From CALBZH01 sp964538515 (GTDB lineage: Bacteria > Desulfobacterota > Syntrophobacteria > Syntrophobacterales > Syntrophobacteraceae): 64,000 bases of DNA. Both the position numbers and the translations under genes were made by a program. Positions 42,069 to 50,919 of this stretch are shown piece after piece; the stretch's first letter is position 1, and every line of letters begins with the position of its first letter. A model generated the notes under the pieces. The model searched no databases. It was given only the letters and a program-made list of their open reading frames with translations, and had not been told where the DNA came from. The stretch is taken from NCBI GenBank assembly GCA_964538515.1, contig CAZIEW010000005.1, positions 1-64,000 on the forward strand, in the 5' to 3' direction.

Positions 42069-42647
42069 TCAGATCCTGCCCAGCAGCTCGTCTTTGAGCG
42101 AGTCGCTCAGGGGGCGAGGCCCGAGCCATATGGAGAAGACCGCAGCCGCGAAATCATCCCCTTCGATGGTCCCGATGTCGACTCCGTTCAACGCGAGCGT
42201 CGTCCCCCGCTCGGGAACATAGGTGAGCGCATAGCGGTCTCCCGGCTTCACGTCCCGGTAGAGGGCATTCAGCCGGTCGACGCGCGGCTGGAGCTGTGCC
42301 AGGGTCGACGGGCTCACGTTCTGTTTGAGCAGTTTTCCCGTCAACATGACGAAATCCTTGGCCGCGATGGGATGGAAGTATTCAATTTCAAGCCTTTTGG
42401 GCACATTCGACAGCACGGTGGAAGGTTTGACTCCTTCGCCCAGGTAGAGCGCGGCGACGCTCACCTTGACCACCTGCCAGAGCTTCTTGAGACCAACGCC
42501 GTTCAGAACCAACGGGACTTCCGCTGCCGTGATCCGGGGTGTGAAGTAGACACCCTCGATCAAACGCGCACCGGCTCCCGAAGGATATGCGAGCAATATG
42601 GTCAGCAAACCGACCAGAGCGATCCGGGAATGGCTTCGTTTCAACAT
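42069..42647 (-). CDS. Exported chalcone-isomerase-like protein
   Basis: 192 residues. A signal peptide (SRIALVGLLTILLAYPSGAGA) leads to the chalcone-isomerase-like fold: VPLVLNGVGLKKLWQVVKVSVAALYL, RLEIEYFHPIAAKDF, and FAAAVFSIWLGPRPLSDSLKDELLG at the end. Bacterial members lack the plant role and are thought to bind fatty acids or related molecules. The ATG at 42647 has a near-perfect GGAGGTGA upstream. It is the last gene of the minus-strand half of the lipid cluster, 71 bases after the transporter. Confidence 0.82.
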   Translation of the reverse strand: MLKRSHSRIALVGLLTILLAYPSGAGARLIEGVYFTPRITAAEVPLVLNGVGLKKLWQVVKVSVAALYLGEGVKPSTVLSNVPKRLEIEYFHPIAAKDFVMLTGKLLKQNVSPSTLAQLQPRVDRLNALYRDVKPGDRYALTYVPERGTTLALNGVDIGTIEGDDFAAAVFSIWLGPRPLSDSLKDELLGRI

Positions 42648-42718
42648 GGTGATCACCTCCTCCTTCAAGTCCCTGAATGAGAAGAAATATAAGCATACGA
42701 TGACAAATGGAAACGGGT

Positions 42719-44116
42719 CTAGGTCGTCGGCTGTTCCGAGCCGCGGCGGGCTTTGATCGCGCTGAGAATCGCTTCATGGCGCTCGCGGGTGATCGGATAG
42801 GCCAGAGCAACCGCAAAGGCGGCCAGGTTGCAGAGGGACGGCACAAGGGCGTACATCACGCGGAGCATGAAAACCACGCGAGGCGACTGCTCGACCCCCG
42901 GCGTGTATCCCGACTGGCCGAGCAGCAGGAGCGCCACTCCGACGCCGAGCGCCGCCGCAAGCTTCTTGGCGACAGACCACACCCCGATGTAATGGCCTTC
43001 CCGCCGCTCCCCGGTGAGGGATTCGTCGTAGTCGATCACATCGGCCTGCATGGCTGACGGAATGGCCAGGACACCCCCCAGGCCGATGCCGGACAAGAAG
43101 ACAAGCAGCCCGTACCAGACCTCGTCTCCCGGGCCGAGAAAGAACACACCGACAAAGGCTCCCGTGTTGACGGCCATGGAGGTCAGCCAGGCTTCTTTCT
43201 TGCCGGTCTTGCGCGCTAGTGCGACCCACAGGGGGAGGAACACGATACCGGTTACAAAATAGAGCAGCAGAAACGCGTCCGCCTTCTCGGACCGGAGCAC
43301 GTATTCGACATAATACAGGATGAGCGTTGCCGGGAGATTGCTTCCGAAAGCGCTGATGGTGTAGCTCAGAAGCAGGACCATGAATGGTCGATTGCGGCAG
43401 GTTGTCAGAAATTCCCGCAGCGGGCTCCACGATGCCGGGCGGTGCGCGTCCGGTCTTTCGCGAACGATCCAAACGCAGGCAAGGCAGGCGGCCGCAACCA
43501 AGGGGGCATACAGCATGCCGATCCAGGAGAACTTGGCCCGCTCCCCGGCGGCGTCCGCGGGCAGATCAAGCAAGCGGGCGATGATCATGGGAGAGCTGGC
43601 GGCCAGAAGCGTTCCCAGCAGCAGGAAGCCGTCGCGCATTCCCAGAAGCAAGGTCCGCTCGTCGTAATCCGAACTGATCTCGGCCCCGAGTGCCTCGTAG
43701 GGTACCGTGATCAAGGTCCAGAACAAGAATAAGCCTGAAATCCCGAGCCCGAACCACCATGTCCCGTTTGACGGGGTCAGGGCGGGTGGGGTGAACAGAA
43801 GATAAATGAGCACTGCCAGTGGGAACGACGCCCCAAGAATGAACGGCCGGCGTCGCCCGAACCGTGTTCTGACCCGGTCGGAGATAAACCCTTCGAGGGG
43901 GTCCGTCACGGCATCAAAGAGGCGGACGCCGAGCAGAATCGCCCCCACAGCGGTTGCGGAAACGCCGATCACATCCGTGTAGAATTTTGGCAGGTAAACG
44001 TAGACTGGAATCCCGACGATGCTGAGGGCCAGGGCCGGAAGGGCATAGGCCAGACGAACGCCCCAGGGAAGCCCGGCGTCACGCGGGACGGGGGGATGAG
44101 GAGCCCTTCGATTCAT
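42719..44116 (-). CDS. GPH/MelB-type MFS transporter
   Basis: 465 residues, 12 membrane segments. The opening LAYALPALALSIVGIPVYVYLPKFYTDVIG and FDAVTDPLEGFISDRVRTRFGRRRPFIL are typical of the glycoside-pentoside-hexuronide:cation symporter family. Its substrate in this setting is probably not a sugar, since it sits among lipid-modifying genes, and such GPH members recur next to DUF1365 and COG2907 genes. The ATG at 44116 follows AGGAGG by four bases; the upstream codon at 44239 overlaps DUF2177 and is rejected. A lysolipid or fatty-acid-derived substrate is speculation. Confidence 0.88.
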   Translation of the reverse strand: MNRRAPHPPVPRDAGLPWGVRLAYALPALALSIVGIPVYVYLPKFYTDVIGVSATAVGAILLGVRLFDAVTDPLEGFISDRVRTRFGRRRPFILGASFPLAVLIYLLFTPPALTPSNGTWWFGLGISGLFLFWTLITVPYEALGAEISSDYDERTLLLGMRDGFLLLGTLLAASSPMIIARLLDLPADAAGERAKFSWIGMLYAPLVAAACLACVWIVRERPDAHRPASWSPLREFLTTCRNRPFMVLLLSYTISAFGSNLPATLILYYVEYVLRSEKADAFLLLYFVTGIVFLPLWVALARKTGKKEAWLTSMAVNTGAFVGVFFLGPGDEVWYGLLVFLSGIGLGGVLAIPSAMQADVIDYDESLTGERREGHYIGVWSVAKKLAAALGVGVALLLLGQSGYTPGVEQSPRVVFMLRVMYALVPSLCNLAAFAVALAYPITRERHEAILSAIKARRGSEQPTT

Positions 44117-44136
44117 TGCGCCTCCTGGCAGAGCGC

Positions 44137-44556
44137 TCAGGACCGCAGCCACCGGTCCATGAATGCGGCGAAAGCGGTCATGATCGAGCAAAGCACGCCG
44201 CCCCACGCAATGTCCGCGAAGGTGAGCCTGAGGGGCCACTGGGCCAGCGTGGCAAGGTTCGTGAAGTCATACACCCCGTACAGCACAACGCCAAAAAGAA
44301 ATCCCCACAGCAGGGCGGACAGAAGCCACTGCTCGCCGCTGACTCGCGGGAGCGCGAACAGGACGATGCCCAGGGGGATGAGCACGTAAACGACAATGGC
44401 AGCCCACCAAAGCGGGGTCAGCGCGTCACCGGAGCGGCGAGCGAGAGAGCCCAGCTCGGACTTGTAAAACCCTGTCATGATCACTCCCAGGTAGGTGAGG
44501 TCCAAGACCAGGAACACAATCAGTGTCAGGATATAGACCTTGATCTCATGCCACAT
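44137..44556 (-). CDS. DUF2177 family membrane protein
   Basis: 139 residues with four membrane helices. VFLVLDLTYLGVIMTGFYKSELG, the GFLFGVVLYGVYDFTNLATL segment and WGGVLCSIMTAFAAFMDRW are the conserved core of DUF2177. Function is unknown, but the family regularly accompanies cyclopropane-fatty-acid-type synthases. It heads the minus-strand part of the lipid cluster, divergent from the FAD oxidoreductase with about 174 bases between starts. Confidence 0.88.
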   Translation of the reverse strand: MWHEIKVYILTLIVFLVLDLTYLGVIMTGFYKSELGSLARRSGDALTPLWWAAIVVYVLIPLGIVLFALPRVSGEQWLLSALLWGFLFGVVLYGVYDFTNLATLAQWPLRLTFADIAWGGVLCSIMTAFAAFMDRWLRS

Positions 44557-44730
44557 GGCTATCTCCGTTCCGTGTCAAGAGCTTGTTAAGTGGTCCAACG
44601 TGATCTAAATTGCCACCAAATATAAGCTCGATATGGAAATGGGCAAACCAGAGGGAAGCAGGACACGCATCCCTGGCTGGCGGCGTGCCGCCCGGGAGAC
44701 GACAATGTTGCAGAGAGATGAGGACAGCGT

Positions 44731-46005
44731 ATGCACCATAATGGCTCTTTGAGATTGGCCGTCGTGGGCGGTGGAATCTCCGGCATCAGTGCGGCCTACC
44801 TTCTGCAACGGAGACACCGGGTCGTGCTGTTTGAGAAGAACGACTACGTAGGGGGGCACACGCGGACGATCACGGTGGAATCGGGGTCTGACGCGGGGCT
44901 GCCGGTGGACACCGGCTTCATCGTTTTGAATGACCGAACCTATCCCCATTTCACGGCGTTTCTACAGCGCCTCGGCGTCCCCATCGAGCCCACGGACATG
45001 GGCTTCAGCTATTACGATCGCCGTACGGGCTTTCAGTACGCCGGGTCGGATTTGAACGGTCTGTTCGCACAGCGGAGCAACCTTTTCAGGTCGGAATTCT
45101 GGGCGCTGCTTTTCGAGATACTCCGCTTCGGAGTGGTTTCCAGGCGTGCTTTGACCGACGGGAGCCTGCGCGGAGCGACCCTCGGGGACTACCTCAAGGC
45201 GCAGCGCTTCTCAGAAGCCCTCATCAGCCACTACGTCCTCCCCATGGGGGCGGCCATCTGGTCTACGCCTTCGGCCCGCATGATGGGGTTTCCAGCGGAA
45301 TCATTTCTCCGCTTTTATGACAACCACGGGCTCCTCGATCTGCGACAGCGCCCCCAATGGTATTTCATCCCCGGGGGCAGCCACACCTACGTCCGGCGAT
45401 TTCTCGAATCGTTCCGGGGTGAGACGCGGATTCGCTGCGGGGTTCGCTCCGTAAGGCGGCGCGAAGACGGGGTGACGCTGCGGCTTCCCGACGGCAGCCA
45501 GGAGGACTTCGACGGCGTGGTGATCGCGGCACATGCGGACGAGGCTCTGGCGATGCTCGAGGATCCACATCCCGAGGAGGTCCGTCTTCTTTCCCCGTGG
45601 CAATACAACCGCAACCGCGTGGTGCTGCACACGGACCCGTCCTTTCTGCCTCCGCTTCCCAACGCGCGCTCCTGTTGGAACTACGTCCGGGAGCCCTTCG
45701 GCGGAGACTCGTCCCCCGTTACCGTGACCTACTCCATGAATCGGCTTCAACGGCTGCGCACGAGCAGGGAGTATTGCGTGACCCTAAACGCAGCCCGCTC
45801 CGTCCCGCCGCAGTCGATTGTCCGGGCCATGGACGACACGCATCCCCTCTACTCGTTCGAGGCCGTGGAAGCCCAAAAGTCCCTGCGTCGAATGAACGGC
45901 CTTCGGCGAACCTTCTTCTGCGGCGCCTACCTCGGGTATGGGTTTCACGAAGACGGCTTCCGGTCCGGCATGGATGCCGCCGCCTACTTCGGAGTTGCTC
46001 CGTGA
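44731..46005 (+). CDS. FAD-dependent amine-oxidase-fold oxidoreductase (COG2907)
   Basis: 424 residues. The N-terminal dinucleotide motif VVGGGISGISAAYLLQRRH and GGHTRTI mark a FAD-binding amine-oxidase-like enzyme; DTGFIVLNDRTYPHFTAFLQRLGV and FIPGGSHTYVRRFLE are typical of COG2907. The C-terminal FFCGAYLGYGFHEDGFRSGMDAA completes the FAD site. Related proteins work on fatty acyl chains of phospholipids together with cyclopropane-synthase-type methylases. The stop overlaps the start of the DUF1365 fusion (GTGA), so the two are translationally coupled. Confidence 0.9.
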   Translation: MHHNGSLRLAVVGGGISGISAAYLLQRRHRVVLFEKNDYVGGHTRTITVESGSDAGLPVDTGFIVLNDRTYPHFTAFLQRLGVPIEPTDMGFSYYDRRTGFQYAGSDLNGLFAQRSNLFRSEFWALLFEILRFGVVSRRALTDGSLRGATLGDYLKAQRFSEALISHYVLPMGAAIWSTPSARMMGFPAESFLRFYDNHGLLDLRQRPQWYFIPGGSHTYVRRFLESFRGETRIRCGVRSVRRREDGVTLRLPDGSQEDFDGVVIAAHADEALAMLEDPHPEEVRLLSPWQYNRNRVVLHTDPSFLPPLPNARSCWNYVREPFGGDSSPVTVTYSMNRLQRLRTSREYCVTLNAARSVPPQSIVRAMDDTHPLYSFEAVEAQKSLRRMNGLRRTFFCGAYLGYGFHEDGFRSGMDAAAYFGVAP

Positions 46006-47993
46006 GCGCGCGGCTTTTTCTCGGCCACGTGGAGCACGTGCGGTACGCACCGGTTTCCCACCGGTTTCGTTACTCGATCTACGTGTACGGTCTCGATCTT
46101 TCCAGGCTCCCGGCGCTGGATCGAGCCCTTCCCCTGTTTGCTCACAACCGGCTTGGTTTCGCCTCGATCCATGACGCCGACTATCTTGACGATTCGGACC
46201 GCTCGATCGAAGCGAAGCTCCGGCACCATCTTGAGGCCGCCGGGTGCCCGATTCCGAGCGGACGTGTCGTCCTCGTGACGTCCGCGCGCTATTTTCATCG
46301 GGTGTTCAATCCCGTGAGCTTCTACTACGTGTTCGACGAGCGCGGGGCGCTCCGGTGCAACGTGGCCGAGGTGAACAACACGTTCGGAGAACGGCATCTC
46401 TATGTCCTCAGTGAGCCCCTGACGCCGCCGGGCCAATACCCCGTCCGCTACACCGCTCCGAAAAGCTTCCATGTTTCGCCGTTCAACTCCCTGGAAGGCA
46501 CATACGAGTTCCTTTTCGGAGACATCGACCGCGGGCTCGATGTGACGGTGCGCCTCGACCGGGGAGGAAAACGGGTGTTCGAGGCGCAGCTCACGGGGCG
46601 CCCCGTGCCGCTCACGCCGTCCAGCCACTGGCGGGTGCTCGTGCGTCACCCGTTGATGCCGCACCTGACATTGCCGCGAATTCTGTGGCAAGCCTCGCGA
46701 CTCTATGTTCAGAGGAAACTGCCTGTGAGTACGAAGCCGATACCCGTTAGCCCCATGACCATCAAGCGCAATCCCGCCTCTGTGCTGGAAAGAGGCTTTC
46801 AGGACGCTGTCTGCGGTTTGCTCTCCCGCATCAGGCAAGGAGCGCTCACCCTGAGGCTCCCCGACGGAGCCACCCGCGTCTTCGGGGATGCCCAGGCCGC
46901 GTCCACGGCCACCATGTCGGTGCACGATTACCGCTTTTTTCGCCGACTCGCCTTCGGAGCCGACGTGGGGCTGGGCGAATCCTACATGGCGGGGGAGTGG
47001 GACAGCCCTTCCGTCACCGACGTGCTCCGTGTGCTGATTGACAACCAGGAGGCGATCCGCGGCGGAAGCCTGATGCTGGCCGCAGCCGGCCGGACCTTGG
47101 ACTCCCTTCGTCATTTCGCCCGGGAAAACACCCTTTTCGGCAGCCGGCGGAACATCCGCGAGCATTACGACCTCGGTAACGACTTCTTCCGGCTCTTTCT
47201 CGACGATTCCATGACCTATTCCTGCGCGATCTACCGGTCCGAGGCCGAAAGCCTCGGAGACGCCCAACGAAACAAGCTGCAAGCGATTATCGAGAAAGCG
47301 CGGATCGGGGCGGACGATCACGTGCTCGAGATCGGCTGCGGGTGGGGCAGTCTCGCTTTGGAGGCGGCTCGCCGGACCGGCTGTCGCGTGACGGGGATCA
47401 CCCTCTCCAAGGAGCAGCATGCGTTGGCGCGTGAGCGTGCGGCGGAGGCCGGGCTGCAGGATCGCGTCAGCATCCTGTTGCAGGATTACCGGCACGTGGA
47501 GGGCCGGTTCGATCGGATCGTGTCGGTCGAAATGCTCGAAGCGGTCGGGCACCGGTACTTCGGTGATTTCTTTCGAAACTGCGACCGGCTCTTGAAGCCG
47601 GACGGCCTCGCCGTGATTCAGACGATCACCGTTCCGGACCATCGCTACGATCAGTACCGGAAAGGCTGCGACTGGATTCAAAAGCACATCTTCCCCGGAG
47701 GCCACCTCCCGTCCCTCGGGGCACTGTGCAACGCCATGGCCGGAAGCTCCCGGTTTGTGGTCGAGCACCTGGAAGACATCGGCATCCATTACGCGCAGAC
47801 CCTGCGGGATTGGCGGCTGCGCTTCGAGCAGAATCTGGACCGAGTGGCAGCGCTGGGTCTCGATCGGACGTTCCAGCGCAAATGGATCTACTATTTGTCG
47901 TTTTGCGAAGCGGCCTTCGACACGCGGAGCCTCGGCGACCTGCAGCTGGTCTTGACCCGCCCCAACACCAGACGCCTGGACGGAAGGATGTGA
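46002..47993 (+). CDS. DUF1365 fused to cyclopropane-fatty-acyl-phospholipid synthase
   Basis: 663 residues. Residues 1-240 are DUF1365 (GHVEHVRYAPVSHRFRYSIY, HRVFNPVSFYYVFD, NNTFGERHLYVL). Residues about 265-660 are a cyclopropane synthase-type methyltransferase (REHYDLGNDFFRLFLDDSM, SAM motif VLEIGCGWGSLALEAA, GITLSKEQHALAR, SVEMLEAVGHRYF, WIQKHIFPGGHLPSL). It would transfer a methylene or methyl group from SAM to unsaturated acyl chains. The GTG start overlaps the upstream stop. A GTG at 46725 could give a separate methylase, but no stop divides the domains. The two are normally neighbouring genes. Confidence 0.88.
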   Translation: MSARLFLGHVEHVRYAPVSHRFRYSIYVYGLDLSRLPALDRALPLFAHNRLGFASIHDADYLDDSDRSIEAKLRHHLEAAGCPIPSGRVVLVTSARYFHRVFNPVSFYYVFDERGALRCNVAEVNNTFGERHLYVLSEPLTPPGQYPVRYTAPKSFHVSPFNSLEGTYEFLFGDIDRGLDVTVRLDRGGKRVFEAQLTGRPVPLTPSSHWRVLVRHPLMPHLTLPRILWQASRLYVQRKLPVSTKPIPVSPMTIKRNPASVLERGFQDAVCGLLSRIRQGALTLRLPDGATRVFGDAQAASTATMSVHDYRFFRRLAFGADVGLGESYMAGEWDSPSVTDVLRVLIDNQEAIRGGSLMLAAAGRTLDSLRHFARENTLFGSRRNIREHYDLGNDFFRLFLDDSMTYSCAIYRSEAESLGDAQRNKLQAIIEKARIGADDHVLEIGCGWGSLALEAARRTGCRVTGITLSKEQHALARERAAEAGLQDRVSILLQDYRHVEGRFDRIVSVEMLEAVGHRYFGDFFRNCDRLLKPDGLAVIQTITVPDHRYDQYRKGCDWIQKHIFPGGHLPSLGALCNAMAGSSRFVVEHLEDIGIHYAQTLRDWRLRFEQNLDRVAALGLDRTFQRKWIYYLSFCEAAFDTRSLGDLQLVLTRPNTRRLDGRM

Positions 47994-47994
47994 G

Positions 47995-49038
47995 CTAGCA
48001 TCCCGAATCGCGTTTCTTCATGAGGTAATGGGAAACAAGCCATTCGTTTCCGTTTCGGTACCCGAAGAGCTCCGAGCAGGCCAGCAGGAACAGGCGCCAT
48101 CGGTTGAGCCAGACTGTCGCTTTTGACGCTCCGTAAACATCGGCCAGAATGGGGAGCAGGGCTTCGCGGGCTGCGTCCAACCGATCGAGCCACGCTTCCA
48201 GGGTGCGCTGGTAGTGACGGCCGTTCACCCGCCAATGGTCTTCCACGACCAAGTCGTGCTGAAAGCGCTGGATCAGGCCGTCGGAGGGCATCATTCCCCC
48301 CGCGAAGAAATGATGTCCCATCCAATCCGCTTCGTCTTCGCTCCGAAACAGGTAGGCCACCTCGCGGTGGGAAAAATAGTGGACGAACAATCTCCCCTCG
48401 GGTCTCAGCCACCCGGCGATGTGGAGGAGCAGCTTCTCCCAGTTGCGCATGTGCTCGAACATTTCGACCGACACGACCCGGTGGAATCGCTGGTGCGTGT
48501 CGAATGCGTTCATATCCGCGGTTACTACCTCGAGGTTGCCGAGACCCATGGCGGCGCTGCGCTCCTGGATGAATTCGCGCTGACCGTTCGAATTCGATAC
48601 CGCCAGAATGCGGCTCCGAGGATAGCGCTCGGCCATGTAGAGCGAAAGCGAGCCCCAACCGCACCCGAGCTCGAGGATCTCCATGCCGTCTTCGATGCGT
48701 GCGCGCTCGCAGGTGAGGGCAAGCATGGCGTCCTCGGCCTCAACAAGAGATTGCGTGTAGGGATGCCACAAGCCGCTGCTGTACTTCAGGCGGGGCCCCA
48801 GGACGAGGCGGAAGAATGCCGGAGGGACCTCGTAGTGCTGCTCGTTGACCCGACGCGTGAGCAGCGCGATGGGGCTTTGTCGGAGCTCGGAGATGAGTTG
48901 CCGCAGCACCTCCGTGTCGCTTTCAACGTCGCCTTGCCTCACCTCGGCAAGCGTTTTCGCATGCCGCCGTCGAATGGCCCGTCTGACGAGCGCATCCGGC
49001 AACAGCCCTGTTTCCGCGATGCGTGCAGGGAGGCTCAT
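47995..49038 (-). CDS. Second cyclopropane-synthase-family SAM methyltransferase
   Basis: 347 residues. QHYEVPPAFFRLVLGPRLKYSSG, ILELGCGWGSLSLYMAERYP, AVSNSNGQREFIQ, VVSVEMFEHMRNWEKLL and FFAGGMMPSDGLI place it in the cyclopropane synthase superfamily, but the HYDLGNDF motif reads HYEVPPAFF, so substrate or product may differ from the fused copy at 46002-47993. Its stop is one base from the stop of that gene (convergent). Its ATG overlaps the end of the DUF1295 gene (ATGA), which suggests coupled synthesis. Confidence 0.87.
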   Translation of the reverse strand: MSLPARIAETGLLPDALVRRAIRRRHAKTLAEVRQGDVESDTEVLRQLISELRQSPIALLTRRVNEQHYEVPPAFFRLVLGPRLKYSSGLWHPYTQSLVEAEDAMLALTCERARIEDGMEILELGCGWGSLSLYMAERYPRSRILAVSNSNGQREFIQERSAAMGLGNLEVVTADMNAFDTHQRFHRVVSVEMFEHMRNWEKLLLHIAGWLRPEGRLFVHYFSHREVAYLFRSEDEADWMGHHFFAGGMMPSDGLIQRFQHDLVVEDHWRVNGRHYQRTLEAWLDRLDAAREALLPILADVYGASKATVWLNRWRLFLLACSELFGYRNGNEWLVSHYLMKKRDSGC

Positions 49039-49820
49039 CGTCGAGCCTTGCCCGGGATCCACGGGAAGAACGCACTGGTGCTCTCCATGTAATCCCGATA
49101 CTCGGGCCCTTTTTCCAGCATGGCCTTCTCGAGCAGACTCACTCCGGAAACCTTCAGCAGCAGGAAGGTAATGAGAACGGGGCTCACGATCGTCCAGAAG
49201 CTGCCGGGGACTGAAATGGCAATAAGGTAGATGCCCCACCACATGAGGGCTTCTCCGAAATAGTTGGGGTGGCGGCTGTAACCCCAAAGGCCCGATCGCA
49301 TGATCTTGCCCCGGTTCGCGGGGTCTTTTTTGAAGTGCGCCATCTGATGGTCGGCCACGGCTTCGAATCCAAAGCCGATCAGCCAGAGCACGAAGCCCGC
49401 GCGATCGAAGAGGGTTATTGTGCTTGGGACTGGCGCGCTCAGCCCGACCTGCAGCGTCAGTGCGATCACCCACAGGAGCAAGCCCTGGAGCGTGAACACG
49501 GTGAAGAGGCTCACCCACCAGAAGTTGGCTCCCCATCCTTCGCGCATGGCCGTGTAACGGGGATCTTCGCCCATGCCGCGCTTTCGCCCGTGGAGGTACC
49601 AGGAGAGCCTCACCCCCCAGACGGTCGTCAGAGCGGTCATGAGAAACTGACGCAGAGCATACCCGTCGGAGAGCAGGCACGTGCGCCAGGCGATCAGCAC
49701 GAACCCGAGTCCCCAAAAAATATCGACAATGCTCACATCTTTCAAGCGCACGCTCATGAACCAGACGAGCACCATCATCACCATCACCCACGCCAGGTTT
49801 CCCAGCAGCAAAGACGCCAT
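49035..49820 (-). CDS. DUF1295 membrane protein (steroid-reductase-like)
   Basis: 261 residues with about six helices. The C-terminal half has GLWGYSRHPNYFGEALMWWGIYL and SGVSLLEKAMLEKGPEYRDYM, the signature of DUF1295/isoprenylcysteine methyltransferase-like and steroid 5-alpha-reductase-like proteins. It may reduce or modify lipid double bonds. GAGGAGG lies five to six bases before the ATG at 49820; the upstream in-frame codon at 49904 is rejected. It overlaps the second methyltransferase gene by four bases. Confidence 0.88.
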   Translation of the reverse strand: MASLLLGNLAWVMVMMVLVWFMSVRLKDVSIVDIFWGLGFVLIAWRTCLLSDGYALRQFLMTALTTVWGVRLSWYLHGRKRGMGEDPRYTAMREGWGANFWWVSLFTVFTLQGLLLWVIALTLQVGLSAPVPSTITLFDRAGFVLWLIGFGFEAVADHQMAHFKKDPANRGKIMRSGLWGYSRHPNYFGEALMWWGIYLIAISVPGSFWTIVSPVLITFLLLKVSGVSLLEKAMLEKGPEYRDYMESTSAFFPWIPGKARR

Positions 49821-49908
49821 TTCAATCCTCCTCATTCGAGGCCGCGGACAGTCACGGCCGTCTTTCGACGTCACACTGTTGCCCGTCAGGCCGGTATGAG
49901 CCATCCTC

Positions 49909-50538
49909 CTACCCCGAGTGATCCACCGGGATCAAGATTTCGTTTCGCCGCAGGAACCAGGGTGTGAACGGAGGATTGTACCGGGCGAACACGGGCTCAC
50001 CGGTCTGTTTCAAACCCAGCTCCTTCAAATGCTGCATCAGGATGGCCAGGTGCTTGTCATAGCGCTTCCTGCTCCACGTTCCGGAATAGGTGATGGCTGC
50101 CATGGTACGGCCTGGAATCTCCCTGAGGACGACCGAAGGGTCCGTTGGCTCGGGAAGGTCGGTCAGGCTCGATCCGGCCGGCATCATGAACGCGATGCGC
50201 CACCTGTCGCCTGCCCGCTCCTGACTCACCGGGGCTGTCATGGGGATCTTCTCCGACTCGGCCTCCTGGGATACGGGGGCGGTCATCGAGATCGACCGAG
50301 CTTTCCGGTTTTTTCCTGAAATATATCCGTAGAGGCGCTGAAACGCATCGTTTCCGACCGCTGCAAAATCACCCTGCACAATGGTTTCAGCAACAACTTG
50401 CGCTTCGTAGCGTCTCAGCTCGAAATCGCCTTTCTGGTCGATCACGCTGTATTTCGCTTCTTCCACGGCCATGACTTCTCCACAGGCAAAGGCTGTGACG
50501 ATCAGACAAATATAACCAACCCAAGTGGATGCTCTCAT
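49909..50538 (-). CDS. SOUL-family heme-binding protein, exported
   Basis: 209 residues. An N-terminal signal (GYICLIVTAFACGEVMA) leads to EEAKYSVIDQKGDFELRRYEAQVVAET and two copies of SMTAPVSQE/PMTAPVSQE, the SOUL/HBP signature. RWRIAFMMPAGSSLTDLPEP and RKRYDKHLAILMQHLKELG follow. SOUL proteins bind heme or related tetrapyrroles. AAGGAG stands before the ATG. It lies 88 bases upstream of the DUF1295 gene on the same strand and probably belongs to the lipid cluster. Confidence 0.9.
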   Translation of the reverse strand: MRASTWVGYICLIVTAFACGEVMAVEEAKYSVIDQKGDFELRRYEAQVVAETIVQGDFAAVGNDAFQRLYGYISGKNRKARSISMTAPVSQEAESEKIPMTAPVSQERAGDRWRIAFMMPAGSSLTDLPEPTDPSVVLREIPGRTMAAITYSGTWSRKRYDKHLAILMQHLKELGLKQTGEPVFARYNPPFTPWFLRRNEILIPVDHSG

Positions 50539-50591
50539 GAGTCACTCCTTCTGATAATCGATCGCATGCTTGACGTCACCGAGGGAAGGGA

Positions 50592-50606
50592 TCAAGTGCC
50601 GTGCCA
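50592..50606 (-). promoter_or_regulatory. Weak sigma-54-like element upstream of the SOUL gene
   Basis: Minus strand TGGCACG, four bases, TTGA: one mismatch at the -12 C. Correct spacing; about 55 bases before the SOUL start. The -12 base is important, so this is tentative. Confidence 0.3.
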
Positions 50607-50808
50607 GCCCGAGGACAACCCTGCAAGCCCTGAAAAAGGTACGAAAAACATAGTCATGGCAGGGCCCTCACCTCGCGGAGCGATGATCTGACCGCATGGC
50701 CTATCTCTCATATTTGACGGATCTTTCAAATAGGGTGGGTTGCCTGCGGATCCGGAGGGCTTGTCCCTGCTCAGCGCCTTGCGGCGATTTCATCAGGCTA
50801 CCGTGCGA

Positions 50809-50837
50809 TTGACAGGTGTCTGCCATACATGTATACG
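50809..50837 (+). promoter_or_regulatory. Sigma-70 promoter of the retropepsin-like gene
   Basis: TTGACA at 50809-50814, 17-base spacer, TATACG at 50832-50837. Transcription would start near 50844, about 75 bases before the ATG at 50920. The rest of 50539-50919 shows nothing else. Confidence 0.6.
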
Positions 50838-50919
50838 AATTTCGAATGGTTGCGACGGAGCGTAGGCGGTTTGTCACTTCACAAGGCCTTTCTCAACAGT
50901 CTCGCGGGAGAGTCCTCTC

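Noticed and set aside
45597..46001. Upstream extension of the DUF1365-CFA synthase frame
   Set aside because: It overlaps the FAD oxidoreductase in another frame; the GTG at 46002 gives a standard GTGA overlap and the DUF1365 start.
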